NCBI GenBank assembly: GCA_021299565.1
Contig: JAJTHA010000147.1
Location: 1-23,946, forward strand
DNA: 23,946 bases
Reading direction: 5' to 3'
DNA from: Candidatus Caenarcanales bacterium
GTDB lineage: Bacteria; Cyanobacteriota; Vampirovibrionia; LMEP-6097
Made by a program: the position numbers and the translations under genes. The notes beneath the pieces are model-generated. The model was not told where the DNA came from. It saw only the letters and a program-made list of their open reading frames with translations, and ran no database searches. Within the stretch, counting starts at the first letter, position 1, and each line of letters starts with the position of its first letter. This document shows positions 1 to 7,392 of this stretch, piece after piece.

Positions 1-6
1 AATATG

Positions 7-15
7 TGCTACAAT
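7..15 (+). promoter_or_regulatory. extended -10 promoter of the LysM gene
   Basis: TGcTACAAT matches an extended -10 element (TGn followed by a TATAAT-like hexamer). The hexamer ends 14 bases before the ATG at 30, so the transcript would have a leader of only about 7 bases. No -35 can be judged because the window begins here. It argues against the GTG at 6 as start codon, since that codon lies inside the promoter. Confidence 0.5.
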
Positions 16-29
16 TTTATTTTATTATA

Positions 30-794
30 ATGAATTTAACAAACATCACGGAAAAGATCAAAAACAGCCTAAGCGATAGCGCGGACAAGTTTCTTTCAGC
101 TAAGTTTAAAGACGAGCTTGGTCTCAATAGGCCAACAGTTGATAGCTTGATGAAGCTTAGTCAAAATATCAACATCAAGAACGAAGAGATCGACAAGAGC
201 CTTAATCATTTTTATAAACCTGTAAATTCGAATTTCCTCAGTAACAGAGACTACAAGAACATAAAACGCTGGGCGATAATCGGTATTAGTGTGATTTCCT
301 TAGCCTTATTGGTCTTATTTGCTTCTATTCTCGTTCCTCAGCAAGATTATTTTAAAGTTTTGGAAAATTCCAAGGTTATTGTTAAGGGCAAAGAATTAAG
401 TCCTGAGCAAGCGAAAAGGGTAGCAGAAGCTAAAATTTCGGAAGCTAGCGCAGAAGAGCCTAGCACTATTGGTGACATGAGAACCACTAATATTGAAGTT
501 AGTAAACCAGCTGAAACTAATTTGATTGAAGATTCTATTTCTGAAGTCAAAGAAGAGATCAAAAAAGTTACTGAAACCAAACTTAAACAAGTTGCCCCAG
601 CTCCAATCAAAACCACGCCAAAAGCAAGTCCTAATAGTTATACCGTAAGATCTGGTGATAATTTGGATACAATTGCTCGTAGAGTTTACGGTAGATCTAA
701 TCCTGCTCTAATCAATAAAATTAAAGCAGCTAATGCGATTAGAAATCCACGCAATATTCAAGTAGGTCGTAGATTGACCATGCCGGCGCTTTAG
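30..794 (+). CDS. single-pass membrane protein with C-terminal LysM domain
   Basis: Encodes 254 residues from the ATG at 30. The first 80 or so residues are polar and probably cytoplasmic. Residues about 81-102 form one hydrophobic membrane segment. A charged Glu/Lys/Pro/Thr linker follows, and residues about 203-252 form a LysM domain beginning SYTVRSGDNLDTIARRVYG, the typical peptidoglycan-binding pattern. The layout suggests a cytoplasmic head tethered through the membrane to the wall. A role in envelope maintenance or division is inference; no enzyme domain is visible. I prefer ATG 30 over an in-frame GTG at 6 because the likely -10 element lies between them. The gene converges on hisF with a 34-base gap that holds part of an interspersed repeat. 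Confidence 0.8.
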   Translation: MNLTNITEKIKNSLSDSADKFLSAKFKDELGLNRPTVDSLMKLSQNINIKNEEIDKSLNHFYKPVNSNFLSNRDYKNIKRWAIIGISVISLALLVLFASILVPQQDYFKVLENSKVIVKGKELSPEQAKRVAEAKISEASAEEPSTIGDMRTTNIEVSKPAETNLIEDSISEVKEEIKKVTETKLKQVAPAPIKTTPKASPNSYTVRSGDNLDTIARRVYGRSNPALINKIKAANAIRNPRNIQVGRRLTMPAL

Positions 795-802
795 TGCCTC
801 TT

Positions 803-827
803 GTCATTCTGAGCCTAGCGAAGAATC
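803..827. repeat. fragment of an interspersed palindromic repeat
   Basis: The gap between the convergent LysM gene and hisF contains GTCATTCTGAGCCTAGCGAA followed by GAATC. This resembles one arm of the GTCATTCTGAGC...GAAGAATC interspersed repeats found in intergenic DNA of many bacteria. Its opening also resembles the left arm of the larger repeat at 9576-9669 (GTCACTGCGAGC). Only one arm is present here, so it is a truncated copy or a single-arm unit. Confidence 0.5.
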
Positions 828-828
828 T

Positions 829-1581
829 TTATCTGGTTTCTATCAAATTTGCCCTCATGGCATCTTTGATTTCTTTGATAGAAGTGATTTGATAATGCAA
901 AAGCGAAGCTAGTAAAGCCGCATCAACACCGACTTTGAAAGCGTCTACTATATCTTGCAAAGAACCGGCTCCTCCACTTGCAATAATTGGAATGGGTACA
1001 AGTTTTGCAGCTAGTGAATTGATCTCCAAATCATAGCCAGTCTTAGTGCCGTCTCTATCCATACTGGTGAGCAGAATTTCTCCAGCACCAAGATCGTAAG
1101 CTCGCTTGATCCATTCTATGGCATCGATTCCTGTCGCTTCCCTGCCTCCTTTGACATAGACTTGCCAAGAGTTGTCGGGATTTTTTTTGACGTCTATTGC
1201 AACAACAGCACATTGAGAACCGAAGCTATTTGCAATTTGGGAAATTAAATCTGGATTTTTGATTGCAGAAGAATTCACGGCAACTTTATCTGCTCCAGCT
1301 TGTAGCAGTCTGGCAGCATCATCTACGCTAGATACTCCGCCGCCTACTGTTAGTGGAATAAAAATCTTTTTGGCAGTAGCTTCTATGACTTCATAGGTAG
1401 CTTTTCTGGCTTCGCTGCTTGCGGTGATATCTAGAAAACAAATTTCATCAGCGCCTTCTTGATAGTATTTGTGAGCAAGTTCAATTGGATCGCCAGCGTC
1501 TTTGATATCAACAAAGTTTGTACCTTTGACAACTCGTCCTTTATCGACATCTAAACATGGAATAATTCGCTTACAAAGCAT
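829..1581 (-). CDS. hisF: imidazole glycerol phosphate synthase, cyclase subunit HisF
   Basis: HisF closes the imidazole ring in histidine biosynthesis, turning PRFAR plus ammonia from HisH into imidazole glycerol phosphate and AICAR. The 250-residue protein has the usual length. The catalytic pair falls at the expected numbers when the start is at 1581: D11 in IPCLDVDKG and D130 in VVAIDVKK. The LTVGGGV phosphate-binding loop and the C-terminal IIASGGAGS loop are also present. An upstream in-frame start at 1611 would add ten residues (MLACICNNFT) with no family support and would run into the divergent murE. No hisH is adjacent, so the partner subunit is encoded elsewhere. The start codons of hisF and murE are only 16 bases apart. 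Confidence 0.95.
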   Translation of the reverse strand: MLCKRIIPCLDVDKGRVVKGTNFVDIKDAGDPIELAHKYYQEGADEICFLDITASSEARKATYEVIEATAKKIFIPLTVGGGVSSVDDAARLLQAGADKVAVNSSAIKNPDLISQIANSFGSQCAVVAIDVKKNPDNSWQVYVKGGREATGIDAIEWIKRAYDLGAGEILLTSMDRDGTKTGYDLEINSLAAKLVPIPIIASGGAGSLQDIVDAFKVGVDAALLASLLHYQITSIKEIKDAMRANLIETR

Positions 1582-1583
1582 AG

Positions 1584-1596
1584 TAAAATTATTACA
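1584..1596. promoter_or_regulatory. overlapping divergent -10 elements of hisF and murE
   Basis: On the plus strand TAAAAT (1584-1589) lies 8 bases before the murE ATG at 1598. On the minus strand TGtAATAAT (1588-1596) lies 6 bases before the hisF ATG at 1581. The two -10 elements overlap, so polymerase can probably occupy only one at a time. Both transcripts would start at or within a few bases of their start codons. I see no convincing -35 on either side. Confidence 0.5.
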
Positions 1597-1597
1597 T

Positions 1598-3010
1598 ATG
1601 CAAGCTAGCAAATTCTCAAGTGTTCATTATGATAGCCGTCTAGTAGAGCCAGGATCTGTGTTTGTCGCAATTAAAGGCGAAAAATCAGATGGTCATAGCT
1701 TCATAGAAAGCGCTATTAATAAAGGTGCCAAAGCTATTGTCTACGAAGATGATGCTAAGTTATCGGACCTGAAATCAAAATTTACAGAGATAGAATTTAT
1801 CAAGGTCAACAATGCTAGAGAGGAATTGGCAAGATTAAGCTATGAGTTTTTCAATAGAAGTGCTGATCAAATTTCTATCATTGCTGTTACAGGAACCAAT
1901 GGCAAAACCACTGTTACTCACTTAATCCAATCTTTAGTGGATAAGACGGCTTTACTTGGCACTATGGGTCTGAAACTAAGTCCCGGAGCTGAGTATAAAG
2001 ACATGGATAGAACAACCCCTCAGTCTAAAGAGTTGTTTGAAACTATCGATGAACTAGTAAAAAACAATTTTGCATATCTAACCATGGAAGTTAGTTCTCA
2101 TGCTCTTGATCAGTATCGAGTCTCTGGTGCCAAATTCAAAACAGCAATAGTTACTAATTTGACTCAAGATCATCTTGATTATCACCTGACTATGGAGAAT
2201 TATTTCAAAGCTAAGGCAAAGATTTTTTCTCAGACTACTGATTGTGCAATTCTCAATGTTGATGATGAATATTATTCAAGATTTAGAGCTGAAGCTGAAA
2301 AATTTAAGCTTAAAATTGTAACTATAGGAATCAATCAGCAAGCTGATTTCATGGCTCAAAACATTTCTTTTTCTAATGCGGGTTTGAGCTATGAATTAGA
2401 AGGAAATAAAATCACCATGAAATTAAATGGCATGTTTAATGTCTATAATTCTCTGTTTGCTATAGCCGCAGCGCGATTAGAAAATATTTCTTGGGAGCAT
2501 ATCAATAAGGTCCTGGCTGATACACAAGTTGTTGCTGGTAGATTTGAAGTAGTGCAAGAAGGCAATAGCCCTATGTGCATAGTAGATTATGCTCATAGCC
2601 CTGATGGTCTAATGAATGTCCTCAAGGGTGCTAGAGCTTTGATGCTGGGCAAATCAGATTCAAAATTGATTTGTTTATTTGGTTGTGGAGGAGATAGAGA
2701 TATGACCAAAAGACCGAAGATGGGACGTATCGCTGCTGAGATGGCAGATAAAGTTATTGTTACATCCGACAATCCTCGTTCAGAAGAGCCAGAACAAATC
2801 ATCGCAGACATACTAACTGGCATTCATGATATGTCCAAAGTAACTGTGATCGCTGATAGAAAAGCTGCGATTCAAGCTGCTGTCAAAACTGCTTCTAGCA
2901 AGGATTTGGTGGTGATAGCTGGTAAAGGGCATGAAGACTATCAGATCCTGAAAGACAAGACCATTCACTTTGATGATAGAGAAGAAGTTAGAGCGGCGAT
3001 TAAGAACTAA
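1598..3010 (+). CDS. murE: UDP-MurNAc-tripeptide synthetase MurE (meso-DAP type)
   Basis: MurE is the cytoplasmic Mur ligase that adds the third stem-peptide residue to UDP-MurNAc-L-Ala-D-Glu using ATP. The 470-residue protein carries the ATP-binding loop GTNGKTT (residues 99-105), the substrate region TTPQS, the YHLTMENYFKAKAKIF segment that includes the usual carbamylated lysine, and DNPRSEE (391-397). In this family DNPR marks ligases that add meso-diaminopimelate rather than lysine. I use ATG 1598: the N-terminus then begins directly with the fold that leads into YDSRLVEPGSVFVAIKGE, and a -10 element sits 8 bases upstream. A longer in-frame start at 1502 would overlap hisF by 80 bases and is unlikely. 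The stop overlaps the stop of the convergent gene at 3007-4068. Confidence 0.95.
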   Translation: MQASKFSSVHYDSRLVEPGSVFVAIKGEKSDGHSFIESAINKGAKAIVYEDDAKLSDLKSKFTEIEFIKVNNAREELARLSYEFFNRSADQISIIAVTGTNGKTTVTHLIQSLVDKTALLGTMGLKLSPGAEYKDMDRTTPQSKELFETIDELVKNNFAYLTMEVSSHALDQYRVSGAKFKTAIVTNLTQDHLDYHLTMENYFKAKAKIFSQTTDCAILNVDDEYYSRFRAEAEKFKLKIVTIGINQQADFMAQNISFSNAGLSYELEGNKITMKLNGMFNVYNSLFAIAAARLENISWEHINKVLADTQVVAGRFEVVQEGNSPMCIVDYAHSPDGLMNVLKGARALMLGKSDSKLICLFGCGGDRDMTKRPKMGRIAAEMADKVIVTSDNPRSEEPEQIIADILTGIHDMSKVTVIADRKAAIQAAVKTASSKDLVVIAGKGHEDYQILKDKTIHFDDREEVRAAIKN

Positions 3011-4068
3011 GCCGCGATCTGCAATTCAAGTGGCTCATGTAGAGCATGTTCTATGTTTGCTAGCTGCGGTTTAGCTACAATAGCTTTATCTTCTTCTTGT
3101 TCTTGCTTGAGATTTCTATCCGTCGAGAAGCTTGACCAAATGACCTCGGCGATTGTGTTTAAAGCGGTTTTGGCGTGATTAAATACTTCATTTGCGTCTT
3201 TGCCTTGATCAATAAATCTTTGTGCAAAATCCATAATGCTTGGTATCAAGAAGAATGAACCGACCATTTTTTCTTTGCGTCTATCTTCAGCGCTTTCTTT
3301 AGTTGAGAAAAGAATAATGCTCATGTCTCCTAGTAAACCGCCAATCGATCTAATAGAACCAAATATTTTAGCTAAAGGAGAATTGAGACTGTTTCTGGCA
3401 AACAATAATGCTGGAATGGCACCAGCTAACATGAACCCGGCACCACCTAGAGCGAGAGCAAATTTGCTTCTGTCTTTCGGGGCGGATTGAGGGTCTAATA
3501 TGGTTTTGACCATGGTCTTAAATCCATCAATAACTTTTTGATTATTGGTTGAAATAGAATCATTTTTGCTCAAATCTCCAATAATAGGATTCAAATGTTC
3601 AAGTACTACATTGACACCAGAAGACAAACCATAAGCAAGCTGGAAATTAAAAAATGGCAATATCGGAATTATCAAAGTTGGTGCTAGTCTTGCGATGCTT
3701 TCAAAAAGCCTTTTGCCCATAGCAGCTTCAATCGCGGTATGTAGCTTAACCAAAGGAATTCCAAAGCGCGAAAAATTTTCGGCAAATTTTTTAAAAGATT
3801 TACTGACATTTTTGGGGACTATGGACATAAATGGCATCATCGAACCCATAGTATGCAAAATCACCGTCGCCCAATTAAACCAACTATAGTAATTGTTGCG
3901 AATAAAATTCCCTAGTTCACCCCAAGTATTTGGGGCTTTGAAATTCAAAAAATTCATTGGTAATTTGACCAATGGCTTAACCATTGCCTGCGCAGGTTTT
4001 TGCAAAGGCAATAGATTAGCTGGCCAAGATTTGACCCAGTTATTTGGATTTGATGCAGTTATTTGCAT
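3007..4068 (-). CDS. hypothetical membrane-associated protein
   Basis: A 353-residue protein I do not recognise. Several hydrophobic stretches are visible at roughly residues 64-86, 124-142, 203-224 (LALGGAGFMLAGAIPALLF) and 268-280. They are interrupted by amphipathic and charged segments, and the C-terminus is polar and acidic (QEQEEDKAIV). It has no signal peptide and no known catalytic motif. The pattern could be a peripheral membrane protein or an irregular integral one. Its stop (TAG on the minus strand, 3007-3009) overlaps the murE stop (3008-3010). Upstream, a 7-bp inverted repeat at 4070-4093 abuts the start codon and may be an operator. It lies downstream of the glycosyltransferase gene on the same strand with 56 bases between, so it may belong to that transcript or have its own promoter. 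Confidence 0.7.
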   Translation of the reverse strand: MQITASNPNNWVKSWPANLLPLQKPAQAMVKPLVKLPMNFLNFKAPNTWGELGNFIRNNYYSWFNWATVILHTMGSMMPFMSIVPKNVSKSFKKFAENFSRFGIPLVKLHTAIEAAMGKRLFESIARLAPTLIIPILPFFNFQLAYGLSSGVNVVLEHLNPIIGDLSKNDSISTNNQKVIDGFKTMVKTILDPQSAPKDRSKFALALGGAGFMLAGAIPALLFARNSLNSPLAKIFGSIRSIGGLLGDMSIILFSTKESAEDRRKEKMVGSFFLIPSIMDFAQRFIDQGKDANEVFNHAKTALNTIAEVIWSSFSTDRNLKQEQEEDKAIVAKPQLANIEHALHEPLELQIAA

Positions 4069-4069
4069 T

Positions 4070-4093
4070 TTTACACACTATTTAAAGTGTAAA
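4070..4093. promoter_or_regulatory. inverted repeat upstream of the 3007-4068 gene
   Basis: TTTACAC (4070-4076) and GTGTAAA (4087-4093) are perfect inverse complements separated by 10 bases, with arm centres 17 bases apart. Read on the minus strand, the dyad lies between a TTGACT sequence (upstream) and the start codon at 4068, where a repressor operator would sit. It could also form a short hairpin near the mRNA 5' end. AT-rich dyads of this size can arise by chance, so this is tentative. Confidence 0.35.
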
Positions 4094-4124
4094 GTCAATT
4101 ATCGCATAAAGCGTTAATACGTTT

Positions 4125-5504
4125 CTAGGTCGCTTTGCCATGCTCGGTGCGGGTCCAAGTCCCGACTGTACGGCTAAATAGTATTTTCCTATAAGTCAGG
4201 ATAATCACGGTGGTCCAAATGCTAAGTAGATAACTTATACCAATTAGGGCATTTATAAATGCTTGGAAGAATTTCTGTTTGTGATAAATTCTCAAACCAT
4301 TAAATTGAGCGACAAACAAAACTACACCTAGCCCAAGAGTTATAAACATCAAAAAACTAAAGTACGTTTCTCTGCCGGAGCTTAGACGAATCATTTCGTA
4401 AACCATGTCACAACCGAGCCATAAGGGAATACTAAACTCGCTTAGAAAAACAAAAGTATCAAAAATTTGTACAATCGATAAATTACCCGGCTTCATTAAT
4501 TGAAAAGAATAATTGAGATATCTGCGCATACTACCTTCAGCCCAGCGGCGGCGCTGTTTAATAAAGCCATCGATAGTCGGGACTCCTTCTTCATAGACTT
4601 TATCTTCTGGGCTAAATCTTATATCCCAGCCAGCCACATGCAAACATGTGGAAAGATCCAAATCATCAGTTAGAGTTTCTTCATTCCAACCACCAACATC
4701 TTCAAGGGATACGCGTTTAACCAGCATGCCATTGCCTCTCAATTCGACTGCTCCTCTGATGCTATCTCTACCCATCTGCATGTAGCTATCCATGGCATAT
4801 TCATGGTATTGGCAGCGTGTTAGAAAATTAAACTCAGGATTAGAAATAACTTTTTGAGATTGTACGGCTGCTACTTTATCGTCTTCTAAATAACGAACGA
4901 TATTAAATAAAAACTGATCTTCAATTCTTGCATCAGCGTCTAAAACACAAATTACCTCTCCACTAGAAGCTTTGAGGGCATCATTGAGTGCAGCAGATTT
5001 GCCCGGGAAAGCATCACTAGCTCTATCAATAATGATTAATTTGCCGGTTGATTTACTGGCAATTTCATTCATGATATTTATGGTTTGATCTTTGCTTCTA
5101 TCGTTGATAGCATAAATTTTGAGTTTAGGATAACTTAAACTCAAAAGGTAATTAAGAGTCCCACCAATAACATTCTCTTCATTATGAGCAGATATAAAAA
5201 TATCTATACTAGGTTGATAATCATAACTAAGCACTTGAGATTCTTTGCGTCTATGGTTTTGAGCAATAAAAATATAAATTGCGTGAATTCCCATTACTAC
5301 AACTATCAAAGCAACCAATGTTAAAGATACATCAGAAGGTAATTTTTCCAAATATTTACTAGGTACAAATTCTTCTATGGCTTTAATTAATATCCATACC
5401 CCAAAAATAATCCCAAAAAGCATTATGCGATCTTTGTTATTACCTTGCCAGAAACTGAAGATTTTTAACTTGCGAGTATTAAATTTATTTTTTAGCAGGC
5501 TCAT
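4125..5504 (-). CDS. membrane-bound family 2 glycosyltransferase (BcsA/IcaA/HasA-like)
   Basis: A 459-residue processive-type GT2 enzyme. Two hydrophobic segments (about 27-46 and 59-81) precede the cytoplasmic catalytic domain. That domain has the fold start DIFISAHNEE (101-110), the nucleotide-sugar and metal-binding DADAR (189-193), the TDDLDL motif (279-284) with the likely catalytic Asp, and QRRRW (317-321), the acceptor/processivity motif. Three further membrane segments follow (about 345-367, 381-400, 414-437). This arrangement is typical of enzymes that make and export beta-linked polysaccharides such as poly-N-acetylglucosamine; the sugar cannot be told from sequence. The gene overlaps the end of the upstream LCP gene by 20 bases, so the two are very likely co-transcribed and coupled. 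A common job in making and anchoring a surface glycan is inferred. Confidence 0.9.
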   Translation of the reverse strand: MSLLKNKFNTRKLKIFSFWQGNNKDRIMLFGIIFGVWILIKAIEEFVPSKYLEKLPSDVSLTLVALIVVVMGIHAIYIFIAQNHRRKESQVLSYDYQPSIDIFISAHNEENVIGGTLNYLLSLSYPKLKIYAINDRSKDQTINIMNEIASKSTGKLIIIDRASDAFPGKSAALNDALKASSGEVICVLDADARIEDQFLFNIVRYLEDDKVAAVQSQKVISNPEFNFLTRCQYHEYAMDSYMQMGRDSIRGAVELRGNGMLVKRVSLEDVGGWNEETLTDDLDLSTCLHVAGWDIRFSPEDKVYEEGVPTIDGFIKQRRRWAEGSMRRYLNYSFQLMKPGNLSIVQIFDTFVFLSEFSIPLWLGCDMVYEMIRLSSGRETYFSFLMFITLGLGVVLFVAQFNGLRIYHKQKFFQAFINALIGISYLLSIWTTVIILTYRKILFSRTVGTWTRTEHGKAT

Positions 5505-6387
5505 TATTGGTGATTTTCTTAACTAATTTTTTTAATTGCTTTTCGTTGGCTATCCACGATCCGTCTTTGCCAAAATCTCCTGGAACTAGATTGCTTTCAA
5601 AATTTTTGGCATTTAATGATCTTAGCAAAATTCCGAGTCTAAACATAGTTGTTGAATTCATGTCGCTAATAAAGCTGTTTTTGCTGTTTAAAATCGATTT
5701 TGGTAGCTTAATTAGGCTATCTTTTTCTTTTAATTTTTTCAAAGCAGCTCTAAAAAATACTTGTTGTCTTTTGATGCGTCCAATATCTCCAAGATCTTTA
5801 TTGCGAAAACGTAAAAATTTAATCAATTCAGAGCCGTTCATAGACCGCAAACCTGCATTGATTTCGATATCAAGATGAGCTTTATTGTCATGATAAGAAA
5901 GATTTTTGGGCACATAAATTTTAAATTCACCAAATTCATTCAAGAGATCAATCACAGACTGTATGCTAAACACAAGCACATAATCAATTTTGATGGCAGT
6001 AAGTTTTTCAACTGCTTTGCGAGCGAGCTTGTAGCCTCCAAGTTCATTAGCGGCATTGATTCTATTGATTTTGCCTTTTTTTAGACTGATTTTGGTGTCG
6101 CGTGGAATGCTCAAAACATGCACTTTATCTGTGTGAGGGTTAATATAAATCACTGCAATAAAATCTGATCTACCATGCCAGCCATTAAGTTCACCAGGAA
6201 TCAAACTATCAGCACCTAGAACCAATATGCTCATTGCTTTATCTAGTTTGATGTCGGTAATTTTTTTTGGAGTTTTTTGGACTTGAATTTTCTTTTTTGG
6301 CAATAAAAAACATGCAATTAAAAGCCCGCAAATACTTAGAGCAATTAAGGACAATATGATGTTTTTGCTTTTTGAAGTCAAGTTCAT
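5485..6387 (-). CDS. LytR-CpsA-Psr (LCP) family protein
   Basis: LCP proteins are membrane-anchored phosphotransferases that attach lipid-linked glycopolymers to peptidoglycan. The 300-residue protein has one N-terminal membrane helix (about 9-29). The extracytoplasmic LCP domain follows, with SILVLGAD (53-60), RSDFIAVIY (73-81), SIPRD (93-97) and FRNKDLGDIGRIKRQQ (194-209). The Arg and Asp residues in these motifs are those that bind the pyrophosphate lipid in characterised members. It is first in a minus-strand operon with the glycosyltransferase at 4125-5504, a logical polymer-making plus polymer-attaching pair. It is divergent from a lipoprotein gene, with the two start codons 22 bases apart and their -10 elements overlapping. 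Confidence 0.92.
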   Translation of the reverse strand: MNLTSKSKNIILSLIALSICGLLIACFLLPKKKIQVQKTPKKITDIKLDKAMSILVLGADSLIPGELNGWHGRSDFIAVIYINPHTDKVHVLSIPRDTKISLKKGKINRINAANELGGYKLARKAVEKLTAIKIDYVLVFSIQSVIDLLNEFGEFKIYVPKNLSYHDNKAHLDIEINAGLRSMNGSELIKFLRFRNKDLGDIGRIKRQQVFFRAALKKLKEKDSLIKLPKSILNSKNSFISDMNSTTMFRLGILLRSLNAKNFESNLVPGDFGKDGSWIANEKQLKKLVKKITNNEPAKK

Positions 6388-6392
6388 TTACT

Positions 6393-6402
6393 AGTATATA
6401 AT
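6393..6402. promoter_or_regulatory. shared bidirectional -10 region of LCP and lipoprotein genes
   Basis: The ten bases AGTATATAAT give a perfect TATAAT (6397-6402) on the plus strand, 7 bases before the lipoprotein ATG at 6410. On the minus strand the same bases give TATACT (6393-6398), 5 bases before the LCP ATG at 6387, or TTATAT (6396-6401), 8 bases before it. One TATA-like core therefore appears to serve both directions, and both mRNAs would be leaderless or nearly so. Confidence 0.55.
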
Positions 6403-6409
6403 TTAGTTG

Positions 6410-7387
6410 ATGAAAGATTTTCGTGCTTTAATCTTATTTTTCCTGATAGTTTTTTCTCTAAGTGCTTGTGCACCATTTAAAAAAATGCTTGGTCTCAAAG
6501 AGACCTCACTTGATTTCCCCCCTGGAGAATATATTGGCGAAGCTAGGCTTATAGGAATCACTGATTCTCCTGATGCCAAGCCTGAAGCTGGCGCCGATCA
6601 AGCAAAAGCAGAAGAGAAAAAGCCAGAAGAAAAAAAAGTAGAAGAAAAGAAACCAGAGGAGAAAAAGCCAGCTGAAGCAAAACCAGCAGAAGGCGCAAAG
6701 CCAGGAGAAGAGAGCCTTGCAGAGGCACCAGCTGAAGAAGCTAAGCCAGCAATTAGCATGGCTGATATTTTGGAAGTTTATAAAATTACAGATCGAAATT
6801 CGAAGGAAGTCAAACTTACTTTCTTGCCTCGTGAAGAGGGGCTTACCGATGCAATTGGTGTTTTGACTCTTGATAATGATAGTCAAAGATTTTATTGGAG
6901 ATCCGAAGGTAACAACAAAGATACTTGGAATATTCAACTCGTCAAAGACAACAATGTATACTCTGCTATTCACTCGACGTTTAGATTTGTTGGAGTTGTC
7001 AACGCCGGTGAGTTTGAAAACAAAGTTGAGGGCAGGCTTTATGTAGATAAAGATACAAAAGTAACCGAATATTTTATCAAAGCCTATCAGCATTTCAATC
7101 CGATTTTGGTAATGCCTAAAGAAGCTCCCGCTATCAAAGCCGGTGATCCACTTGAACTAGAGGTTCAAAAAACAGGAGATGACTCTAGTATTATCAAAGC
7201 TTATGCCATAGGCGGTGAGAAAAAAGAATTGATGGAGCTCGAGATCCAACGTATAGAAAAAGACAAGGATGCTAAGTTTAAGATCTTTATAGCAACAGCA
7301 AAAGAGCTTACAAAAGGCGACTATAACTTGTTTTTAGTGAGATCTAAAAGATTTAAGAGTAATTTACTAGCCTTTAAGATACAATAA
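6410..7387 (+). CDS. predicted lipoprotein with Lys/Glu/Pro/Ala-rich linker
   Basis: A 325-residue exported protein. The N-terminus is a classic lipoprotein signal: basic start, hydrophobic core, then lipobox LSAC with the acylated Cys at residue 20. Residues about 60-110 form a low-complexity charged stretch built from repeated PEEKK, PAEAK and similar units, which would act as a flexible spacer in the periplasm. The remaining 200 or so residues look like beta-rich domains (for example DNDSQRFYWRSEGNNKDTW), and I recognise no family. The ATG at 6410 is chosen over a TTG directly before it because TATAAT sits 7 bases upstream. It is divergent from the LCP gene and followed 5 bases later by a sugar dehydrogenase gene, which suggests an envelope role. 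The function is unknown. Confidence 0.8.
   Translation: MKDFRALILFFLIVFSLSACAPFKKMLGLKETSLDFPPGEYIGEARLIGITDSPDAKPEAGADQAKAEEKKPEEKKVEEKKPEEKKPAEAKPAEGAKPGEESLAEAPAEEAKPAISMADILEVYKITDRNSKEVKLTFLPREEGLTDAIGVLTLDNDSQRFYWRSEGNNKDTWNIQLVKDNNVYSAIHSTFRFVGVVNAGEFENKVEGRLYVDKDTKVTEYFIKAYQHFNPILVMPKEAPAIKAGDPLELEVQKTGDDSSIIKAYAIGGEKKELMELEIQRIEKDKDAKFKIFIATAKELTKGDYNLFLVRSKRFKSNLLAFKIQ
7380..7385 (+). promoter_or_regulatory. -10 element of the Gfo/Idh/MocA gene
   Basis: TACAAT ends 7 bases before the ATG at 7393. It is built from the last codons of the upstream lipoprotein gene and shares its final base with that gene's TAA stop (7385-7387). If used, the dehydrogenase mRNA would be leaderless. No clear -35 was found, and read-through from the lipoprotein gene is also possible. 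Confidence 0.4.
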
Positions 7388-7392
7388 ATAAT

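Noticed and set aside
1502..1597. Extended murE start within hisF
   Set aside because: It would overlap the divergent hisF by 80 bases and adds residues that resemble no MurE N-terminus.
6506..7093. 195-residue minus-strand frame opposite the lipoprotein gene
   Set aside because: It is rich in Phe, Trp, Cys and Leu because it mirrors the Lys/Glu-rich linker codons; no start signal and no family resemblance.
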